Below are positions 36,134-44,544 of a DNA stretch of 64,000 bases, piece after piece. The stretch covers positions 62,001-126,000 of the forward strand of contig JAGAJM010000014.1 of assembly GCA_017626055.1 (NCBI GenBank), given 5' to 3'. The notes under the pieces are model-generated. The model had not been told where the DNA came from. It did no database searches and worked only from the letters and a program-made list of their open reading frames with translations. Numbering within the stretch: position 1 is the stretch's first letter; each line of letters opens with the position of its first letter. A program made the position numbers and the translations under genes. This stretch comes from a bacterium. Its GTDB lineage: Bacteria; Cyanobacteriota; Vampirovibrionia; Gastranaerophilales; Gastranaerophilaceae.

Positions 36134-36159
36134 GTTATACTAAGAAAGTATTAGTATAG
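36134..36159 (+). promoter_or_regulatory. Extended -10 promoter and operator of hpf
   Basis: TG at 36134-36135 followed after one base by TATACT (36137-36142) forms an extended -10 element. The same bases begin a perfect inverted repeat TATACTAA / TTAGTATA (36137-36144 and 36152-36159) around a 7-base spacer, so the -10 and start site lie inside a dyad. GGAGG follows for hpf. Confidence 0.6.
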
Positions 36160-36174
36160 AAATTGGAGGTAAAA

Positions 36175-36555
36175 ATGCACATACACGTAAACGGCAGAAA
36201 CATTGAAATTACAGATGCAATCAAAGCATACGTAAAAGAAAAAATCGGTAAAGTTGCAACTCACTATGATCAAATTCAAGGTATTGATGTAGTGTTATCT
36301 GTAATCAAAAACCCAGCTGCAGAAGGCAAACACATCGCAGAAGTTTCATGCAAAACAAATGCAGGTGTAATCCGTTGTGAAGAAGCTGCAGAATCAATGT
36401 ATGCAAGCATCGATTTGTTAGCTGACAAGTTAGCTAGACAAATTACAAAACTAAAAGACAAAAACATTTCTTCAGACAAAGCATCAATCCGTACAGGTAT
36501 TGTTGAAGAAGTAGCTGAAGAAGTTGAAGAAGATGTAAAAGCTATTGAAGAATAA
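36175..36555 (+). CDS. hpf: Ribosome hibernation promoting factor, short form
   Basis: A 126-residue HPF/RaiA-type protein that binds the 30S subunit in stationary phase. The fold is visible as MHIHVNGRNIEITDAIKAYVKEKIGKV, DVVLSV near residue 43 and HIAEVSCKTNAGVIRCEEAAESMYASIDLLADKLARQITK. The usual C-terminal dimerisation domain of long HPF is missing; instead there is an acidic tail (EEVAEEVEEDVKAIEE). Start chosen at 36175, after GGAGG with 4-5 bases of spacing; an in-frame TTG 12 bases earlier is part of the SD region. Confidence 0.92.
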   Translation: MHIHVNGRNIEITDAIKAYVKEKIGKVATHYDQIQGIDVVLSVIKNPAAEGKHIAEVSCKTNAGVIRCEEAAESMYASIDLLADKLARQITKLKDKNISSDKASIRTGIVEEVAEEVEEDVKAIEE

Positions 36556-36583
36556 TTAAAAGTTTTTATATTAAATCGATTTA

Positions 36584-36615
36584 GACCGCTGTATTTATGC
36601 AGCGGTTATTTTTTG
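36584..36615 (+). terminator. Terminator of hpf
   Basis: Arms ACCGCTG and CAGCGGT with a TATTTATG-type loop, followed by ATTTTTT. Confidence 0.8.
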
Positions 36616-36628
36616 AATAATTGCATTA

Positions 36629-36658
36629 AAAAAAGTGGCTCTTTTAGAACCACTTTTT
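36629..36658 (-). terminator. Terminator of the HEAT-repeat gene
   Basis: Arms AAAAAGTGG and CCACTTTTT around a loop with a small inner stem; read on the minus strand it ends in U residues, 30 bases after the minus-strand stop. Confidence 0.8.
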
Positions 36659-36687
36659 CGTTTATATAATAAACAACCATTAGCTAA

Positions 36688-37545
36688 TTAAAATGTACCT
36701 GCAGGTTTTTTCTGAGGAGTTGCACCTGGAATTGATTGCCAGTTTGCAGCCATGATTTTTTTGAATGATTTTAGAGCTGTATCTTCTAGTTCACCTAGTT
36801 CTTCAGCTTCCATAATCAATTCTCTTAGCGGCATCAAAGCTCTTTGGTCTCTAAGAACACCTAAAGCAGCCGCAGCACCTGCTCTAACTAATTCGTTTTC
36901 TGAACGATTTCTCATAACATCAATCAAAGCTGGAACCGCTTTTGTATCGTTCAATTTACCTAATGAAGTTACCGCATAAATTCTTACGTTAACCCATTCG
37001 TCATACAACATGTTAATAATTTTATCAACAGCTTTTTTGTTTCCGATTTCGCCTAATGCTCTTGTAGCATCACATCTAACGTTAACTTTTTCATGATCTA
37101 AAGATTCGATTAAAGCATCTGTTGCAACATCACCAATTTCAATTAAAGCATCTGTTGCAGTGATACAAACTTGTGGGTTTTCATCGTTTAAAGATTCAAC
37201 AAGTGGTTCAACTACGATAGCGCCACCTAAACGACCCAACGCACGAGCTGCACGAACTCTAACGTCAACGTTGCGATCTTCACGTAAAGATTCAATCAAG
37301 TGGATTGTTGCAGCAGAATCACCTAATTCACCTAAAGCTCTAGCTGCATATAATCTTACAGAACCGTTTTTATCATTTTTTAGAACATCAATCAATGGTT
37401 CAACTGCTTTTGAGTCACCCATTTCGCCTAAAATACGAGCCGCATTATATCTAACTTTTTCAGAATTACTTGTTCTTAAGTCAGTTAATAATTCGTCAAA
37501 CGATTTTTTCACTTGTTTTTTCTTACTGTTCACACTAATTGTCAT
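36688..37545 (-). CDS. HEAT-repeat protein (PBS-lyase-like repeats)
   Basis: A 285-residue alpha-solenoid with about seven repeats of 31 residues: VRYNAARILGEMGDSKAVEPLIDVLK, then VRLYAARALGELGDSAATIHLIESL and VRVRAARALGRLGGAIVVEPLVESL, continuing to VRAGAAAALGVLRDQRALMPL. These match the PBS lyase HEAT-like repeats common in cyanobacteria. It has no signal peptide; a basic N-terminus (SKKKQVKKS) precedes the repeats. Protein-protein scaffold, partner unknown. SD GGAGGAAAA precedes the ATG, and it stands alone. Confidence 0.9.
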   Translation of the reverse strand: MTISVNSKKKQVKKSFDELLTDLRTSNSEKVRYNAARILGEMGDSKAVEPLIDVLKNDKNGSVRLYAARALGELGDSAATIHLIESLREDRNVDVRVRAARALGRLGGAIVVEPLVESLNDENPQVCITATDALIEIGDVATDALIESLDHEKVNVRCDATRALGEIGNKKAVDKIINMLYDEWVNVRIYAVTSLGKLNDTKAVPALIDVMRNRSENELVRAGAAAALGVLRDQRALMPLRELIMEAEELGELEDTALKSFKKIMAANWQSIPGATPQKKPAGTF

Positions 37546-37879
37546 TATTTTCCTCCGACACTATTACAATAATTTTCACACCTACTCTTTTATAAAGTTT
37601 TCTTTTCGAAAATTATTGCTTAATTATCTTCTATATATTAATTTTTGTTTACAATTCATAAAGTACTTAAATTTATTCCTACTACTATGTCAATTTGGTC
37701 AGATAGTTGATTAAGGGTAATTCCGACACTTATTTATTCTGTACTACTATTATAACACATTATTTTAATTAATTCGACAATTTTATAAATAATTAGAAAA
37801 ATTTTTATAATTGTTTAATTAATAATATTTCTAATTTAGGAATAATTAAAAAAAGATTGTAACATTTCTTAAATATTTA
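37546..37879. other. AT-rich intergenic region upstream of the HEAT gene
   Basis: 334 bases between the HEAT gene start and the end of the histidine kinase gene, both on the minus strand. It contains the SD of the HEAT gene and minus-strand promoter-like hexamers: TTGACA at 37693-37688 and TATAAT at 37754-37749. The rest is a long A/T stretch with no SD-led reading frame, RNA gene or strong hairpin that I can see. Confidence 0.5.
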
Positions 37880-39538
37880 CTACTCACAATTGATAGTAAT
37901 AATAAACTCTGTACCAACCCCAAGTTCACTGTTTACTTTGATTTTACCATTATGCTTATCTATAATTTTTTGACTAATTGCGAGCCCTAAACCTGTTCCA
38001 ACTCCTACATTTTTCGTAGTGTAACCCGCCGTAAATATTTTATTCAAATTTTCTGGAGAGATTCCTCGCCCAGTATCTCTGATTTTTACAGTCAAAATAT
38101 TTGAATCATATTCTGTGGTAATTGTAATTTTCCCTTCATTTTCAATAGCTTGACAAGCATTAACTAAAATATTTGTAAATACTTGGTTAAGCATATTTGG
38201 ATAACATTTAATAGGCGGGATTTCACCATAATTTTTTACAACTTCAATTTTATTTTTTGTTTCATGACGAATTAAATCAAGAGTCAGATCGAGTTCTTTG
38301 TTGATATTCGCTTCTTGTAACTCAGATTCATCAAGACGTACAAACTTTTTCAACGAAACAACAATATTACTTATTCTTTGAATAGCTTCACTATCAATAG
38401 CATTGATTTCATTGAACATTTCTTTCAAGTCTTCTTGTTCTATTTTTGAAATCAGTTTTGAAATTATAGAATTATTAGATTTTATAGAGGCAACTGGAGT
38501 ATTGATTTCATGCGCCACCCCAGCTACTAACTGACCTAACGACGCCATTTTTTCCGAATGAATAAGTTGTAATTGAGTTTCCTTAAGCTCTTCCAACGCC
38601 TTTTTTAATTCCCTAACGTTTTTTGCGTTCTTTTGATAAAGTTCAGCTCTTAGAATTGCGTTACCTAATTGAGAAGAAATTGCCTCTAAGATTTCCAATT
38701 CCTCATTTAACTCTCTTTTTTGATAACTCAACAAGACCAAGACCCCAATCATCTTTTGCAAATGAAAAACTGGAACAACAATTCTCAAAACAGATTGCTT
38801 AAATGGTTCTGCGCCAACATATTCCATCAGAGAATAACTAATAGATGTCCTATTTGCTCTTAATTGTTTCATAACAAGCGCATCAAATGAAATCTTTTTA
38901 CCCTTTAATGTTGAATTTTCACCGAAAGTTTCTTCTATACAGAACTCAGCCTCTTGCATAGAAGCATAATAAGCTCTAAAACATCCAAACATTATCGCCA
39001 ATTCTTTCAAAGCAGAATTTAAAATCACAGAAATATCCATCGATTCTCTTATAATATTTGAAACTTTGTTAATCAATGCAATCCTAATCGCTTGAGATTG
39101 AGCTTTTTGACGAATTTTTTGTAACTCATCATTTTCTTCTTCTAACTTTGAAAGTTTATGCTGAAAAACTTCACGCTCTTTTTGTTTATCCTGCAATAAA
39201 ACTTCTGAGGTTACATCAACCAAAAATATAATTGTGTAAGCCCCTCGCTTTATCGCAGTTAAATCATAATACACAAACTGATTTTGGCTGTTCAAATAAG
39301 TAACTCTAGCGAAGAAATTTTCCGTTGAAACAATTGCCTGAAATATAGGTGAATATAAATCTACATTTTCACTATCCATAGGGCACATATCAAAACTCAT
39401 TTTATGAGCAAATTTTCTAATATCTCCAAAATGTTGAAAAACACGACAAAAAATATTGTTCCTAAAAACAACATTCTCATAATCCCTAACAATAATTACT
39501 GGATCCCTATACTGATTGAAAAAATCAAATTTCTTCAT
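37880..39538 (-). CDS. Soluble sensor histidine kinase with PAS-like and GAF domains
   Basis: A 552-residue kinase without transmembrane segments. Residues 1-115 form a PAS-like fold, about 118-150 a coiled coil (QKEREVFQHKLSKLEEENDEL), about 155-300 a GAF domain, about 325-395 the HisKA dimer with the phospho-acceptor His in MASLGQLVAGVAHEINTPV, and about 430-552 the ATPase with N box NILVNACQAI, DTGRGIS and GTGLGLA. No response regulator gene is adjacent. TATAAT at 39550-39545 ends 6 bases before the ATG and there is no SD, so a leaderless mRNA is expected. Confidence 0.92.
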   Translation of the reverse strand: MKKFDFFNQYRDPVIIVRDYENVVFRNNIFCRVFQHFGDIRKFAHKMSFDMCPMDSENVDLYSPIFQAIVSTENFFARVTYLNSQNQFVYYDLTAIKRGAYTIIFLVDVTSEVLLQDKQKEREVFQHKLSKLEEENDELQKIRQKAQSQAIRIALINKVSNIIRESMDISVILNSALKELAIMFGCFRAYYASMQEAEFCIEETFGENSTLKGKKISFDALVMKQLRANRTSISYSLMEYVGAEPFKQSVLRIVVPVFHLQKMIGVLVLLSYQKRELNEELEILEAISSQLGNAILRAELYQKNAKNVRELKKALEELKETQLQLIHSEKMASLGQLVAGVAHEINTPVASIKSNNSIISKLISKIEQEDLKEMFNEINAIDSEAIQRISNIVVSLKKFVRLDESELQEANINKELDLTLDLIRHETKNKIEVVKNYGEIPPIKCYPNMLNQVFTNILVNACQAIENEGKITITTEYDSNILTVKIRDTGRGISPENLNKIFTAGYTTKNVGVGTGLGLAISQKIIDKHNGKIKVNSELGVGTEFIITINCE

Positions 39539-39589
39539 ACAAAAATTATATTCTAATTCAAGATGTTGGGCAAGTTGTAATTGTTGAGT

Positions 39590-39793
39590 TTAACCCAACC
39601 AACACACTAATTTTTTTCCCTTGAACGCTATCTCATAATACAAATCATCAGCTAACCTTTTTACAAATTTGACTAAAGGTCGCAAGTAAGCTACACCTTC
39701 CTCGTTATTGTTTTGACAATAAAAATCCAAAACCACAGATAAATCAAACAAATCAGAAGCCAAATTAGTCAACTTTTTATCATATTTTTCCAT
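39590..39793 (-). CDS. Small protein of unknown function upstream of the kinase
   Basis: A 67-residue helical protein (YDKKLTNLASDLFDLSVVLDFY ... VKFVKRLADDLYYEI) with no family match. I use the ATG at 39793 because TATAAT (minus strand, 39805-39800) ends 6 bases before it; an ATG at 39838 would add a hydrophobic lead and has neither SD nor promoter spacing. It may be cotranscribed with the histidine kinase, 51 bases downstream, although that gene has its own promoter. Confidence 0.5.
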   Translation of the reverse strand: MEKYDKKLTNLASDLFDLSVVLDFYCQNNNEEGVAYLRPLVKFVKRLADDLYYEIAFKGKKLVCWLG

Positions 39794-39927
39794 AACAAAA
39801 TTATAATTAACAAAATAAATTATTAACAGGAATGACATTCCAGTTTTAAAAAAAGAAAAACAATAGAAACATGGCTAGTTTATAAAATATCAATGATGTT
39901 ATATCCTTAATAACAAAGGAAGTATTT

Positions 39928-40263
39928 ATGACAAAAAAGAAAACAATCTTGGTAGATCTTGATGGAGTTTTGAATCAATATAATGGTATTTTTGACGAAA
40001 ACATTATCCCAGAAATCAAAAATGGTGCAGTAGATTTTGTTAAAAATTTATCAACAAACTTTGATATAAAAATTTTTACGACAAGAAACAAAATATTAAC
40101 TACAAAATGGCTTATAAAAAATAATCTTAGCCAGTATATTTCTGATATCACAGATATCAAAGAACCAGCATATTTATACATTGACGACAGATGTATTTGT
40201 TTTAATGGCAATTTTGATGATACAACTAATAAAATTCAAAACTTTAAACCATGGTACAAATAG
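39928..40263 (+). CDS. Small HAD-like phosphatase
   Basis: A 111-residue minimal HAD-superfamily protein. Motif I is TILVDLDGVLNQ (nucleophile Asp plus DG), motif II-like Thr is in KIFTTRN, and the acidic motif is YIDDRCICFNG near residue 85. No cap domain. Comparable stand-alone small HADs act on nucleotides or polynucleotide ends; the substrate is unknown here. SD AAGGAAG precedes the ATG. It lies just before deoB on the same strand. Confidence 0.78.
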   Translation: MTKKKTILVDLDGVLNQYNGIFDENIIPEIKNGAVDFVKNLSTNFDIKIFTTRNKILTTKWLIKNNLSQYISDITDIKEPAYLYIDDRCICFNGNFDDTTNKIQNFKPWYK

Positions 40264-40302
40264 CCCCTTTTGTGTTAATATCAAATAAAGGGGGAAATGA
40301 GT

Positions 40303-41478
40303 ATGACAAGAGCAATTATTATGGTAATTGATTCTATGGGAATTGGGGCAATGCCTGATTGCCGTGAATTTAATGATGTACCAGAATGTAATACACTAAA
40401 ACATGTTTGCGAATTCAACAAAGGTTTAAATGTTCCTAATCTAGAAAAAATGGGATTAGGGAATATACAAGATTTTGATGGAATTAAAAAAGTTGAAAAG
40501 CCAATCGCAACTTATGCGACATTAGTTGAAAAATCTAAAGGAAAAGATACCACAACTGGACACTGGGAAATTGCTGGTATTGTATTAGACAGAGCATTTT
40601 CAACTTTCCCAAATGGTTTCCCTCAAGAATTGATTGATAAATTCATCAAAGAAACAAATTGTGGCGGAATTTTAGCAAACTGCCCAGCAAGTGGGACTGC
40701 AATTATCGAAAAATTAAACGATGAGCACCACGCAACAAAATTCCCAATCATTTACACGTCAGCAGACAGTGTATTCCAAATTGCAGTCGATACAGACTTA
40801 ATCCCACTTGAAACATTATACAAATGGTGTGAAATTGCAAGAAAAATCCTAACAGAAGATGACTACTATGTATCAAGAGTAATCGCTCGCCCATACAAAG
40901 TTATTGATGGTAAACCAACAAGAATTTCAAAAGATAGACGTGATTATTCAATCGAACCTATTGCACCAACTTTATTAAACGAAGTTAAAGAAGATGGTGG
41001 GAAAGTTATCGGTATCGGTAAAATTGAAGATATTTTCTCAAAATCAGGCATCACACATGCTATCCACACTGGTTCAAATAAAGAAGGTTTAGAATTAACA
41101 CTAAAAGCAATTAAAGAAGAATTACCACTTGAAGAAATTGCATATGAAAAAGGGTTAGAATATTCAGATAAGGAAATAATTTTCACAAACCTTGTTGATA
41201 CAGATATGTTATTTGGACACAGAAACGATCCAGCAGGTTACGGAAAAGCTATCGAAGAAATTGACACATATTTAACACCTATTTTAGAGGCTCTAAAAGA
41301 AGATGATATGTTAATTATTACAGCAGACCATGGTTGTGATCCATGTGTTGATGGTACTGACCATACAAGAGAAAAAGTACCTTGCATAATCTACTCAAAA
41401 TCATTACCTTCAAATGGGTATTTAGGTGAAGTTAATGGTTTCGATATAATTTCTTCATACATCAGAGAGTGGATTTAA
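40303..41478 (+). CDS. deoB: Phosphopentomutase
   Basis: Interconverts ribose (deoxyribose) 1- and 5-phosphates in nucleoside salvage. The 391-residue alkaline-phosphatase-fold enzyme has metal ligands in VIDSMGIGAMPD, the catalytic Thr in KDTTTGHWE, and the C-terminal NLVDTDMLFGHRNDPAGY and ITADHGCDPC. I start at 40303 (MTRAII), 8 bases after GGGGG; the ATG at 40297 would be only 2 bases from it. Confidence 0.95.
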   Translation: MTRAIIMVIDSMGIGAMPDCREFNDVPECNTLKHVCEFNKGLNVPNLEKMGLGNIQDFDGIKKVEKPIATYATLVEKSKGKDTTTGHWEIAGIVLDRAFSTFPNGFPQELIDKFIKETNCGGILANCPASGTAIIEKLNDEHHATKFPIIYTSADSVFQIAVDTDLIPLETLYKWCEIARKILTEDDYYVSRVIARPYKVIDGKPTRISKDRRDYSIEPIAPTLLNEVKEDGGKVIGIGKIEDIFSKSGITHAIHTGSNKEGLELTLKAIKEELPLEEIAYEKGLEYSDKEIIFTNLVDTDMLFGHRNDPAGYGKAIEEIDTYLTPILEALKEDDMLIITADHGCDPCVDGTDHTREKVPCIIYSKSLPSNGYLGEVNGFDIISSYIREWI

Positions 41479-41512
41479 AAATCTCATACTAGATATTTTA
41501 TATAGTTTGTTA

Positions 41513-41540
41513 TATAATTTCATTGTGAAAGAAATTTCAC
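41513..41540 (+). promoter_or_regulatory. Promoter and inverted repeat upstream of the ferredoxin gene
   Basis: TATAAT at 41513-41518 suits transcription from about 41525. An inverted repeat GTGAAA (41525-41530) / TTTCAC (41535-41540) with a 4-base spacer begins at that position, either an operator or a 5' hairpin. A clean -35 is not obvious. Confidence 0.5.
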
Positions 41541-41568
41541 GTAAATGTAAAATAAGGAGAACGTAAAA

Positions 41569-41745
41569 ATGACAGTTAAAGTTAATGACAGTTGCATCGG
41601 ATGCGGCGCTTGCGAATCTATTTGTGATGCAGTATTTTCAATCGAAGACAAAGCAGTAGTTAATGAAGCAGCAGTTGCTGATAACATTGACGCAGTTAAA
41701 GAAGCTGCTGATGCTTGCCCAGTTGCAGCAATCGAAGTTGAATAA
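41569..41745 (+). CDS. Single-cluster [4Fe-4S] ferredoxin
   Basis: A 58-residue ferredoxin. CIGCGACESIC at residues 9-19 with CPVAAIEVE near 50 gives ligands Cys9, Cys12, Cys15 and Cys50; Cys19 remains, as in single-cluster clostridial/thermotogal ferredoxins where it can form a disulfide. The middle is acidic, suitable for redox partners such as the [FeFe] hydrogenase. SD AAGGAGA precedes the ATG. A terminator follows, so it is monocistronic. Confidence 0.92.
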   Translation: MTVKVNDSCIGCGACESICDAVFSIEDKAVVNEAAVADNIDAVKEAADACPVAAIEVE

Positions 41746-41765
41746 TTAACAATTATTTAAAATAA

Positions 41766-41804
41766 AATAACCGACTAGGAAACATCTTAGTCGGTTATTT
41801 TTTG
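41766..41804. terminator. Bidirectional terminator after the ferredoxin gene
   Basis: Arms AATAACCGACTA and TAGTCGGTTATT around GGAAACATCT, followed by T residues, between convergent genes. Confidence 0.88.
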
Positions 41805-41816
41805 TGTAATTCTTAA

Positions 41817-42197
41817 TTAAAATGAGCAAGTAATAACTAAATCTGAACCAGTATTTCTTGCTTCTTCAATAGCAAAATCTTGGTCTAATCTTTCAATACC
41901 ATCAGAAGTTGCAACTCCAATAATTTTACAAGTCAAACTATCTGATGATGAAGATTTTTTACTCAACTCATCAACTCTTTTATTTAAAAATTCAAACTGT
42001 TGTTCCAAATACTCAACAGATGCATTATCTTGAGTTGCAGATGCTTTTTGTTTGTAATCAGTAGATAAAACCTTTTTTTCAGGTTGAGCTTTACTTGTTG
42101 CAACATCTTTTGTATTTGAATAGATTGCAGCAATTACAAATAAGAACATACAAACAATTATAACTGTTAATACCTTAAATTTATTCATACTTTCCAT
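41817..42197 (-). CDS. Membrane-anchored coiled-coil protein
   Basis: A 126-residue protein with one N-terminal transmembrane anchor (VLTVIIVCMFLFVIAAIYS, residues 9-27), a Ser/Lys/Gln-rich linker, a coiled coil (EYLEQQFEFLNKRVDELSKK), and a short C-terminal domain with two cysteines (LTCKIIGV and VITCSF). No family recognised. SD GGGAGAG precedes the ATG. It converges with the ferredoxin gene. Confidence 0.6.
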   Translation of the reverse strand: MESMNKFKVLTVIIVCMFLFVIAAIYSNTKDVATSKAQPEKKVLSTDYKQKASATQDNASVEYLEQQFEFLNKRVDELSKKSSSSDSLTCKIIGVATSDGIERLDQDFAIEEARNTGSDLVITCSF

Positions 42198-42273
42198 AAA
42201 ACTCTCCCTATTTAAATCTAAGTATCATCATTTTAGCATAAATTTAGCCCTGTGCAAATATATTACAAACAAA

Positions 42274-42302
42274 AAAGGTGGATTAATAAACCCACCTTTT
42301 CT
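42274..42302 (-). terminator. Terminator of pckA
   Basis: Arms AAAAGGTGG and CCACCTTTT around an ATTAATAAAC loop; read on the minus strand, the hairpin is followed by U residues, 21 bases after the pckA stop. Confidence 0.85.
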
Positions 42303-42322
42303 ATTTTATAACTAAGTTATAA

Positions 42323-43984
42323 CTAAACTGAAGCTAAAGAAGTAGCTTGGCAAACAACAGCTTCTAATGCTTCTAAAGCATCAGCAGGAAGTTTATCAAT
42401 ACCAGCTTTTTCAGTTTCTCTAGATTTAACGAAGTTAACTCTATCGTTCATACGAGCAACAAATTGAGAAGCATATTCTTTGTTAGAGAATGATGCGTCA
42501 AAACCTTCGATATCCATGATTTCGATATCTGAGAAGTTTTCCCATTTGTGGAAGTTAGCAGAACCTTCAACGATAGCTTCGATAATACCTAATGTATGTT
42601 TAGGTTGAACTTTAGTACCCATGAATTCACCAGTATTCAAGATGTAACAATCAACGCCATCAGCGATTAATTGTTTGAATCTTGTATAGTCAACTGATAA
42701 TGGGTAAACTCTGAATGGGTTAGCATATGGTTCAACAACTAATGCGTTAGGGTCAACACCTGCAGCAAGTCTTTCAGCTGAAGAACGTTTTGTAGCTAAA
42801 GTAGCACCCATAGCTGAACCTAATGAAGCGCCTGACAATTTCAATACAGGAGGAATTGTAGGGTCTTTCATTAACCAGAAAATAGCGTTGATAGGTTCGT
42901 TGATTCTGTCAACTCTGTTTGGTGACCATAATTTTGATTTAACTGCACGGCCGTTACCATTTCTGATATCTTCTGTAACTGAAACAACTTTACCGTCAGC
43001 TAAAGCAATAGCACCGGCATTTTGTTGAGTTAAGATATATTTGTTATCTTCACAACCGATTGGGTAGTCAGCTGTTTTATCAAAGTAAGCTGGTTCAAGA
43101 GCGATTGTGTATTTGTCTTCAACGTTAATGATGAAAGCATCATCGTGAAGAACTGTAATATCATATTTTCCGCCGTGTTTAGCGTGAGTAATTGTTGATT
43201 TACCAGAACCTGATAGACCAAATACTGCAACTTGGAAAGATTTTCCGCCGTCTAAGTTGTAACGTTTCATACCGCCGTGGCAAGAAGCGTAACCATTACG
43301 AGCAGCAGCACCCCAAGCTAGAGTCAATGTACCTTTTTTGTGTTCACCAAAATATCTCATACCCAAGATACAAGCACAGTTGTGTTCTGGGTCAAAGAAT
43401 GTTAGACCATATGGGAAGTCTGGGTGAGTCCAATCTGGATCAGAGAATACATAGATATCACCTTCTGGTAATTCTCTTGATTCAGAGTACATTGCAGCAT
43501 ATGCTTCGTTAATGTATTGGAAGTTTAACATCCAAGAATACATAACGTTTTCGAATCCTTCTGGAATCATTAAGTGAGCTTTAATCATAAAGTCGTTGTC
43601 TAAACCAACAACAGCTTCAGTTTTATACATCAATTTATCACGTGTACCATAGATAGCTTCACGGATAATTGGTAATAAATAACCTAAATCGCAACTTGGT
43701 TCGCCAACGATTTTTCTAGCAGCTGCACAACGACCAACTACTGTACCATCGTTGAATAACAATTGGTTAGCACCTTGAGGTAAACCTAATTTTTCAGGTT
43801 GGAATACTGGCATGCCAGTTAATTCAATAGTACCTGAAGATGATTTAGCTAACTTGTATGCTTCTGATACAGATTTAACTTCTTCAACATTGTTGCCAAA
43901 GAAAGGAGCTGTAATAGTAGCACGAGCAGCTGACATCACTTGTTTCAATTCTTCTGAAGTTGTAAAGAATTCTTTTGTTGTCAT
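42323..43984 (-). CDS. pckA: Phosphoenolpyruvate carboxykinase (ATP-type family)
   Basis: A 553-residue PEPCK-family enzyme interconverting oxaloacetate and PEP with ATP/ADP. The kinase-1 motif is AVFGLSGSGKSTITH near residue 257, followed by the metal-binding LHDDAFIINVE near 280 and the preceding GGMKRYN. Canonical GDDEH is replaced by HDDAF and several flanking motifs differ, so it is a divergent branch. In a fermenter it may run toward oxaloacetate and ATP. SD AAAGGAGA precedes the ATG. Codon use looks highly optimised compared with neighbours, suggesting strong expression. Confidence 0.85.
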   Translation of the reverse strand: MTTKEFFTTSEELKQVMSAARATITAPFFGNNVEEVKSVSEAYKLAKSSSGTIELTGMPVFQPEKLGLPQGANQLLFNDGTVVGRCAAARKIVGEPSCDLGYLLPIIREAIYGTRDKLMYKTEAVVGLDNDFMIKAHLMIPEGFENVMYSWMLNFQYINEAYAAMYSESRELPEGDIYVFSDPDWTHPDFPYGLTFFDPEHNCACILGMRYFGEHKKGTLTLAWGAAARNGYASCHGGMKRYNLDGGKSFQVAVFGLSGSGKSTITHAKHGGKYDITVLHDDAFIINVEDKYTIALEPAYFDKTADYPIGCEDNKYILTQQNAGAIALADGKVVSVTEDIRNGNGRAVKSKLWSPNRVDRINEPINAIFWLMKDPTIPPVLKLSGASLGSAMGATLATKRSSAERLAAGVDPNALVVEPYANPFRVYPLSVDYTRFKQLIADGVDCYILNTGEFMGTKVQPKHTLGIIEAIVEGSANFHKWENFSDIEIMDIEGFDASFSNKEYASQFVARMNDRVNFVKSRETEKAGIDKLPADALEALEAVVCQATSLASV

Positions 43985-44020
43985 AATTTTCTCCTTTTTC
44001 TACTAAAAAGTTATATAAAG

Positions 44021-44033
44021 TGTAAAATTTACA
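44021..44033 (-). promoter_or_regulatory. Possible operator upstream of pckA
   Basis: Perfect odd-centred inverted repeat TGTAAA-A-TTTACA, 36 bases upstream of the pckA start codon. Such spacing suits repressor binding near the transcription start. Only one copy is seen. Confidence 0.35.
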
Positions 44034-44176
44034 TTTAACCTATATACAGTCAGTGTACTACAAAGAAAAAAACTAGACAAGTAGTTAAAAACATTTTCAT
44101 ACATATATAGCAGGCTAATATAAGTTTCACTAACTGGGTATATTTTCAAAAAATTTTTCGATAGAAAATAAATTTT

Positions 44177-44503
44177 ATGCCCAAAATAATTCTTTTATTC
44201 ATTATTTTTTTGTATCTTCAAAACATTTGTTTTGCACATATCCCCTGCCAAGAAATAAATCTTTTTCAACCTGCAATAGTAAATAATGTACTCAACCTAA
44301 GTGAAGAACAAATTAAACTTAAATCCTATAATTACAAAGCGTTTAAAAAATGTCTTACAAACGATCAACGTATAAAACTCAATATGATAAGAAAACTGGA
44401 AAAAGAGAATTGTAAAAAATCGAAAAAACAACCAAACTATTACAAGTCAAATCCGCAAATGAATTATTTTGGCGACCCAAAAACTTATTCAAAAATAAAG
44501 TAA
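44177..44503 (+). CDS. Small exported basic protein
   Basis: A 108-residue protein with a signal peptide (ILLFIIFLYLQNICFAHI, cleavage probably after CFA). The mature part contains the segment LNLSEEQIKLKSYNYKAFKKCLTNDQRIKLNMIRKLE, which resembles periplasmic CpxP/Spy-type helical hairpins (LSEEQ then DQR), followed by a Lys/Tyr/Asn-rich tail. That similarity is short. No SD; an AT-rich promoter region precedes it. Confidence 0.55.
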   Translation: MPKIILLFIIFLYLQNICFAHIPCQEINLFQPAIVNNVLNLSEEQIKLKSYNYKAFKKCLTNDQRIKLNMIRKLEKENCKKSKKQPNYYKSNPQMNYFGDPKTYSKIK

Positions 44504-44544
44504 ACATACGATGATTTTTCACAAATAATTATTATAATTATGGT

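Noticed and set aside
37160-37714. 184-codon open frame on the plus strand across the HEAT-repeat gene
   Set aside because: It is antisense to a strong repeat protein, has no SD, and its composition is Ser/Arg-rich as expected from the complement of HEAT repeats.
41525-41540. Resemblance of TTGTGAA...TTCAC upstream of the ferredoxin gene to a Rex site
   Set aside because: The half sites are separated by 6 bases rather than the 4 of Rex boxes and the right half ends in GT, so only a generic inverted repeat is reported.
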